In this document: piece by piece, positions 14,248 through 17,823 of the stretch | Numbering within the stretch: position 1 is the stretch's first letter | Layout of the letters: each line of letters starts with the position of its first letter | NCBI GenBank assembly: GCA_902464175.1 | Contig: CABQHZ010000032.1 | Location: 1-17,823, forward strand | Direction of reading: 5' to 3' | From: an uncultured Collinsella sp. | GTDB taxonomy: Bacteria > Actinomycetota > Coriobacteriia > Coriobacteriales > Coriobacteriaceae | Length of the DNA: 17,823 nt | Program-made: the position numbers and the translations under genes | The notes under the pieces: generated by a model | Told to the model about the DNA's origin: nothing | The model's database searches: none | What the model saw: the letters and a program-made list of their open reading frames with translations, nothing else

Positions 14248-14310
14248 GGCAGACTGCGCTCCATCCAAAAGACGTTCACATTGCTAAACCGTTTCATCAG
14301 CGGTTCTGCC
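14248..14310 (+). terminator. Dyad after the YitT-family gene, weak terminator candidate
   Basis: GGCAGA (14248-14253) pairs with TCTGCC (14305-14310), with an inner AACCG/CGGTT stem (14287-14291 and 14301-14305). No T-run follows. The rest of the gap to 14454 is AT-rich around 14311-14345 and probably holds the transketolase promoter, but I cannot fix its boxes. Confidence 0.25.
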
Positions 14311-14454
14311 TGCTAAATTGTTCGAATAATGATAAAAACTCTGGTAAAGCCCTCAGTTTCCAGCATAATGAATGGCGTACGTGCATCGCGGCCGGGCTGG
14401 GACTACCTTCTGTGCCGTGCGCATCTTGTCTAAAGAGGATGAAAGGAAGGCACA

Positions 14455-15285
14455 ATGAGCGACGAAGAGCTCAAAAAGGTTGCCAACGAGGTAAGGAAGG
14501 GCATCGTCACCGGCGTGCACGCTGCCAAGTCCGGCCATCCGGGTGGTTCGCTCGGCGCTGCCGACATCATGACCTATCTGTACTTTGAGGAAATGAACGT
14601 CGACCCGGCCGATCCCCGCAAGGCCGACCGCGATCGCTTTGTGCTTTCCAAGGGCCACTGCGCGCCTGGTCTGTACGCCGTGCTCGCCGAGCGCGGGTTC
14701 TTCCCCAAGGAGGATCTCGAGACGCTGCGCCACATCGGCAGCCACCTGCAGGGCCATCCCAACATGAACGATACCCCGGGCGTCGACATGTCCACCGGTT
14801 CGCTCGGCCAGGGCATCTCCGCCGCCGTCGGGATGGCGCTCGCCGCCAAGCACTGGGGCGACGACTATCGTACCTACGCCCTGCTGGGTGACGGCGAGAG
14901 CGAGGAGGGCCAGGTCTGGGAGGCAGCCATGTTTGCCGGCAACCAGCAGCTCGACAACCTCTGTGTGATCGTCGACCACAACGGCCTGCAGATCGATGGC
15001 CCCGTCGAGGAGGTCAACGACCCCATGCCGCTCGCCGACAAGTTCCGCGCCTTCAAGTTCCACGTGGTGGAGCTCGCCGACGGCAACGATTTCGACCAGA
15101 TCCGCGCCGCCTTCGCCGAGGCTCGTGCCACCAAGGACCAGCCGACCGCGATTATCGCCGAGACCACGAAGGGCAAGGGCGTGTCTTTCATGGAGAACCA
15201 GGTGGGCTGGCACGGCAAGGCCCCCAACGATGAACAGTTTGAGCAGGCCATGGCAGAGCTCACGGCCGCCGGAGAGGAGCTCTAG
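14455..15285 (+). CDS. Transketolase, N-terminal subunit
   Basis: This is the thiamine-diphosphate-binding half (276 aa) of a split transketolase, which moves two-carbon units between sugar phosphates in the pentose phosphate pathway in the cytosol. SGHPGGSLGAADI (H28), SKGHCAPGLY (H68) and LQGHPNM (H101) are active-site histidine regions. The ThDP motif runs from GDGESEEG (145-152) to DHNGLQ (N176). GGAAGG just before 14451 serves as SD. The stop is one base from the start of the second half, and GGAGAGGAG inside its 3' end is the SD for that gene. Length is normal for the split form. Confidence 0.96.
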   Translation: MSDEELKKVANEVRKGIVTGVHAAKSGHPGGSLGAADIMTYLYFEEMNVDPADPRKADRDRFVLSKGHCAPGLYAVLAERGFFPKEDLETLRHIGSHLQGHPNMNDTPGVDMSTGSLGQGISAAVGMALAAKHWGDDYRTYALLGDGESEEGQVWEAAMFAGNQQLDNLCVIVDHNGLQIDGPVEEVNDPMPLADKFRAFKFHVVELADGNDFDQIRAAFAEARATKDQPTAIIAETTKGKGVSFMENQVGWHGKAPNDEQFEQAMAELTAAGEEL

Positions 15286-15286
15286 G

Positions 15287-16228
15287 ATGGCAGACGTCAA
15301 GAAAATCGCCACGCGCGTAAGCTACGGCGAGGCCCTCGTCGAGCTCGCCAACGAGCACGACGACTTTGTGGTCCTCGATGCCGACCTGGCTGCCGCAACG
15401 CAGACCGGCAAGTTCAAGGCCGCCTGCCCCGATCGTTTCTTTGATGTGGGCATTGCCGAGAGCAACCTGATGGGTGTCGCCGCCGGTATCGCAACCACCG
15501 GTCGCGTTGCCTTCGCGAGCACCTTTGCCATGTTTGCCGCCGGTCGCGCCTTTGAGCAGGTCCGCAACTCCATCGGCTACCCGCACCTCAACGTTAAGAT
15601 CGGCGCCACGCACGCCGGCATCTCGGTGGGCGAGGACGGCGCTACTCACCAGTGCTGCGAGGATATCGCCCTGATGCGTGTCATCCCCGGCATGACCGTG
15701 ATCGTTCCCGCCGACGACGTCGAGGCCCGCGCCGTGACGCGCGCCGCTTACGAGTGCGATGGCCCCGTCTACATGCGCTTTGCCCGCTTGGCCTCGCCGG
15801 TTATCAACGACCCCGAGACCTACAAGTTCGAGGTGGGTAAGGGCATCGTCATGCGCGAGGGTGCCGACGTGACCATCATCGCCTGCGGCCTGATGGTCGG
15901 CGAGGCCCTCGAGGCCGCCGAGCAGCTCGCTGCCGAGGGCATCGATGCCGAGGTCATCAACATGCACACCATCAAGCCCATCGATGCCGACCTGATCGTC
16001 AAGAGCGCCACCAAGACCGGCCACGTCGTGACCGTCGAGGAGCACTCCGTGATTGGCGGCCTGGGCAGCGCCGTCGCCGATGTCCTGTGCGAGCAGTGCC
16101 CGACGCCGCTTAAGAAGATCGGCGTCAATGACACCTTTGGCGAGTCCGGCCCGGGTGCCGAGCTCCTGCACAAATACGGCCTGGACGCCGCCAACATCGT
16201 GGCGACCACCAAGGAGTTCTTGGCATAA
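15287..16228 (+). CDS. Transketolase, C-terminal subunit
   Basis: This is the pyrimidine-binding half (313 aa) of the split transketolase. It carries the catalytic glutamate E58 in DVGIAESN, the STFAMFAAGRAFEQVRNSI segment (78-96), and substrate-binding histidines H109 (GATHAG) and H121 (GATHQ). The C-terminal domain starts near residue 190 (DVTIIACGLMVGEALEA). ATG 15287 lies one base after the stop of the N-terminal subunit, with GGAGAGGAG (15271-15279) 7 bases upstream, so expression is coupled. It acts as a heterodimer or heterotetramer with its partner. A strong terminator follows at 16275. Confidence 0.96.
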   Translation: MADVKKIATRVSYGEALVELANEHDDFVVLDADLAAATQTGKFKAACPDRFFDVGIAESNLMGVAAGIATTGRVAFASTFAMFAAGRAFEQVRNSIGYPHLNVKIGATHAGISVGEDGATHQCCEDIALMRVIPGMTVIVPADDVEARAVTRAAYECDGPVYMRFARLASPVINDPETYKFEVGKGIVMREGADVTIIACGLMVGEALEAAEQLAAEGIDAEVINMHTIKPIDADLIVKSATKTGHVVTVEEHSVIGGLGSAVADVLCEQCPTPLKKIGVNDTFGESGPGAELLHKYGLDAANIVATTKEFLA

Positions 16229-16274
16229 GGCAAGACGAGGCAAAGTATCGTCTCAACAACCATATCCAAGCCAG

Positions 16275-16310
16275 AACAGGGGCATCCCCAAAGAGGGCGC
16301 CCCTGTTTTT
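16275..16310 (+). terminator. Intrinsic terminator of the transketolase operon
   Basis: AACAGGGGC (16275-16283) pairs perfectly with GCCCCTGTT (16299-16307) around a 15-base loop, and the T-run continues to 16310. Confidence 0.9.
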
Positions 16311-16370
16311 GTTGAATTTAAATTAGAGTCCTGCCAAGTAAAGTTCCCATGGGGAAACGGGCCCATCCCA

Positions 16371-16423
16371 ACAAAGTGCAATTCAGACCCTTCCAACTTT
16401 GTATGCGCAGCATCTCAAGTTGG
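16371..16423. repeat. Overlapping alternative dyads upstream of the large palindrome
   Basis: ACAAAGT (16371-16377) pairs with ACTTTGT (16396-16402). CCAACTT (16393-16399) pairs with AAGTTGG (16417-16423). The two stems share bases 16396-16399 and cannot form together. Confidence 0.5.
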
Positions 16424-16447
16424 TGCGTCGGCCCCATAGTAGCCGCA

Positions 16448-16575
16448 GGCCGGGCGCAGGGTTACCTCCCAAATCTTTCCGCAGCGCAGGCCGGCGTTTG
16501 TCCGCAGCTCCGCAGGAGCAGGACAAATGCCGGCCATGCGCGAGGACGATTTGGGAGGTAACCCTGCGCCCGGCC
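16448..16575. repeat. 128-bp nested palindrome (MITE-like or giant hairpin)
   Basis: The outer arms 16448-16474 and 16549-16575 are perfect 27-base inverted repeats (GGCCGGGCGCAGGG... and its complement), plus one further C-G pair inside. Inner arms 16484-16503 and 16521-16541 pair over 20 bases with one G-U pair and one bulged A. The centre is GCTCC-gca-GGAGC (16507-16519). No obvious target-site duplication is visible. It lies between the transketolase terminator and ftsE and encodes nothing convincing. Confidence 0.9.
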
Positions 16576-16603
16576 GGTGGGATCCCAAAGCCCGCCATGC
16601 TTC

Positions 16604-16634
16604 TTATGTGCAGCAAAGCTAATGCTGCTAAAAT
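16604..16634 (+). promoter_or_regulatory. Possible ftsE promoter
   Basis: A -10-like TAAAAT (16629-16634) has a poor -35 candidate TTATGT (16604-16609) 19 bases upstream. ftsE needs a promoter here because the preceding operon ends in a terminator and a large palindrome. Confidence 0.35.
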
Positions 16635-16679
16635 ACAAAGCGCTCATGTAGTTTAAACGCACGACGATAAGGAGCACCA

Positions 16680-17823
16680 GTGGGTAACCACTTCCGTACC
16701 TCCGGTGCGGGCGATGATGCCCCCAAGACGCAGACAGGCGTCCAGGGCAGTCGTTTCGCCACTCCGGATTCAGAGGGCCAGCCTGTTGCTCAGGCCCCCA
16801 CTCAGCCGGCAGATCAGGCACAGCCGGCATCCGATCCCTTTGCCTACAATCCCACCAGCGATGTCGCGCTTTCCGGCACGGCGGGTTTTGAGCCCGTTCA
16901 GGCCGTGACCGCTCGCGTGGAGCAGCCTCAGGCTGGCGCCGCCACGCCGCAGCCTACCATGGCCGGCATTCCCGACCCCATGGCCCCTGCGACGCCGGTT
17001 CCTCAGCCTGCGCAGTCCGGTCTCTTTGCCGCTATTCCCGATCCCACGCAGCCTGCTGTCCCGGTGGTCGAGAGCGATCAGGCCGCCGAGGTCGCAAGCC
17101 TCGATAACGCGCTCAACAACCCCGATTTTACGTCGGTGTTTGCGCCCATCGATCCGCAAGCCAGCCGCAAGAAGATGGCCAAGCAGGCCGGTGTCGAGCC
17201 CGTCATCCTTATGGAGCATGTCACCAAGATCTATCCGGCACAGCCCAACAAGCCTGCACTCGATGACATCAACATCGAGATCTATCCGGGCGAGTTCGTC
17301 TTCCTGGTCGGTCACTCCGGCTCGGGTAAGACCACGCTGCTGTCGACGCTCAACCGCGACGTCAAGCCGACGAGCGGCCGCATCCTGGTTGCCGGTCAGG
17401 ACCTCATGAAGATCAAGAATCGCAAGGTTCCGTTCCTGCGTCGTCAGATTGGCGCCGTGTTCCAGGACTTTAAGCTTCTGCCTCAAAAATCTGCCTACGA
17501 AAACGTGGCGTTTGCCCTGCAGTGCATCGGCAAGCCCAAGGGCGTTATTCGCAGCCAGGTTCCCGAGGTGCTGCGTCTGGTCGGCCTGGCTGATCAGATG
17601 GACTCGCTGCCCGATCAGCTTTCCGGTGGCGAGCAGCAGCGCGTTGCCGTTGCCCGCGCCATGGTCAACCGCCCGCCGCTTTTGATCTGTGACGAGCCCA
17701 CGGGCAACCTCGACCCGGCGATTTCGCTGGGCATCATGAAGCTGCTCGAGCGCATTAACCGCACCGGCACCACCGTGATCGTCGCTACGCACGACCGCGA
17801 GATGGTCGATAGCATGCACCGTC
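16680..17823 (+). CDS. ftsE: FtsE cell-division ABC ATPase with long N-terminal extension (3' end cut)
   Basis: This is the ATPase that pairs with the membrane protein FtsX at the division site and controls cell-wall hydrolases. The frame is open to the window edge, 381 residues visible. Residues about 1-172 are rich in Pro, Ala, Gln and Asp (recurring IPDP- and PQPA-like pieces) and look disordered. The ABC core begins near VILMEHVTKIY (about 174-184), with Walker A GHSGSGKTT (211-219), the Q-loop in VFQDFKLLP, signature LSGGEQQRVAVARA, Walker B LLICDEPTGNLD and the H-loop ATHD. Normal FtsE is about 220-230 aa and starts near the ATG at 17211. The GTG at 16680 is chosen because AAGGAG (16669-16674) gives 5-base spacing and the frame has coding-like composition throughout. 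ftsX should follow beyond the window. Confidence 0.88.
   Translation, partial: MGNHFRTSGAGDDAPKTQTGVQGSRFATPDSEGQPVAQAPTQPADQAQPASDPFAYNPTSDVALSGTAGFEPVQAVTARVEQPQAGAATPQPTMAGIPDPMAPATPVPQPAQSGLFAAIPDPTQPAVPVVESDQAAEVASLDNALNNPDFTSVFAPIDPQASRKKMAKQAGVEPVILMEHVTKIYPAQPNKPALDDINIEIYPGEFVFLVGHSGSGKTTLLSTLNRDVKPTSGRILVAGQDLMKIKNRKVPFLRRQIGAVFQDFKLLPQKSAYENVAFALQCIGKPKGVIRSQVPEVLRLVGLADQMDSLPDQLSGGEQQRVAVARAMVNRPPLLICDEPTGNLDPAISLGIMKLLERINRTGTTVIVATHDREMVDSMHR

Noticed and set aside
14353..15312. Long open frame on the minus strand (319 codons)
   Set aside because: It mirrors the transketolase N-terminal subunit and has a repetitive, low-complexity Gly/Val/Leu/His composition typical of antisense frames.
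15260..16243. Long open frame on the minus strand (327 codons)
   Set aside because: Antisense to the transketolase C-terminal subunit, with no recognisable motif.
16383..16616. Short frames on both strands across the large palindrome
   Set aside because: They read through the inverted repeat arms and have no SD or recognisable protein features.
16770..17819. Long open frame on the minus strand (349 codons)
   Set aside because: Antisense to ftsE, where Walker A, signature and Walker B motifs prove the plus-strand frame.
1..17823. CRISPR arrays, tRNA or rRNA genes, transposase genes, integrase and tRNA-type attachment sites
   Set aside because: Nothing with regular spaced repeats, cloverleaf folds or transposase/integrase motifs was seen on either strand.

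Overview
The window looks like a chromosomal stretch of a Coriobacteriia genome, most likely Collinsella or a close relative. The reasons are a GC-rich actinobacterial codon style, GTG starts behind strong Shine-Dalgarno (SD) sites, a prfB end at the left edge and an ftsE start at the right edge (a pair that is often adjacent in Actinomycetota), several PTS IIBC permeases, a split transketolase and a YitT-family protein. The genus is an inference from memory; no search was run. All recognisable genes are on the + strand.

Layout. (1) 1-260: 3' end of prfB. (2) 296-5931: a beta-glucoside-type operon bounded on both sides by copies of one palindromic repeat in the same orientation. It holds a BglG/LicT antiterminator, a PTS EIIBC permease, a GH1 6-phospho-beta-glucosidase and an MFS transporter. 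Two RNA antiterminator (RAT) sites, each overlapping an intrinsic terminator, precede the regulator and the permease, the same plan as E. coli bgl. (3) 5932-6504: mostly non-coding, with a possible gene remnant on the minus strand. (4) 6505-7907: a DUF2798-like membrane protein and a LysR-type regulator. (5) 8028-13056: an amidohydrolase, two tandem neutral-ceramidase-like proteins and a second PTS EIIBC. Two promoters in this block carry the same TTC-N7-GAA dyad at exactly the same distance from the -35 box, which ties both to the neighbouring LysR protein. (6) 13113-14247: a YitT-family membrane protein behind a structured leader that ends in a terminator. (7) 14455-16228: the two halves of a split transketolase. 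(8) 16311-16679: a cluster of inverted repeats including a 128-bp nested palindrome. (9) 16680-end: FtsE with an unusual N-terminal extension of about 177 residues, cut by the window.

How the genes fit together. The bgl block is a self-controlled import and hydrolysis pathway for beta-glucosides: the PTS phosphorylates the sugar on entry and the GH1 enzyme cleaves the 6-phosphoglycoside. The LysR block looks like a second PTS pathway, but its cytosolic enzymes are amide-hydrolase-like rather than glycosidases. This suggests uptake of an amide-linked or N-acylated sugar compound, and I do not recognise it as a described system. Both permeases lack an EIIA domain and must share one encoded elsewhere. 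Transketolase would feed sugar phosphates into the pentose phosphate pathway.

The strongest candidates for something undescribed are the LysR/amidohydrolase/double-ceramidase/PTS regulon and the structured leader upstream of the YitT gene.
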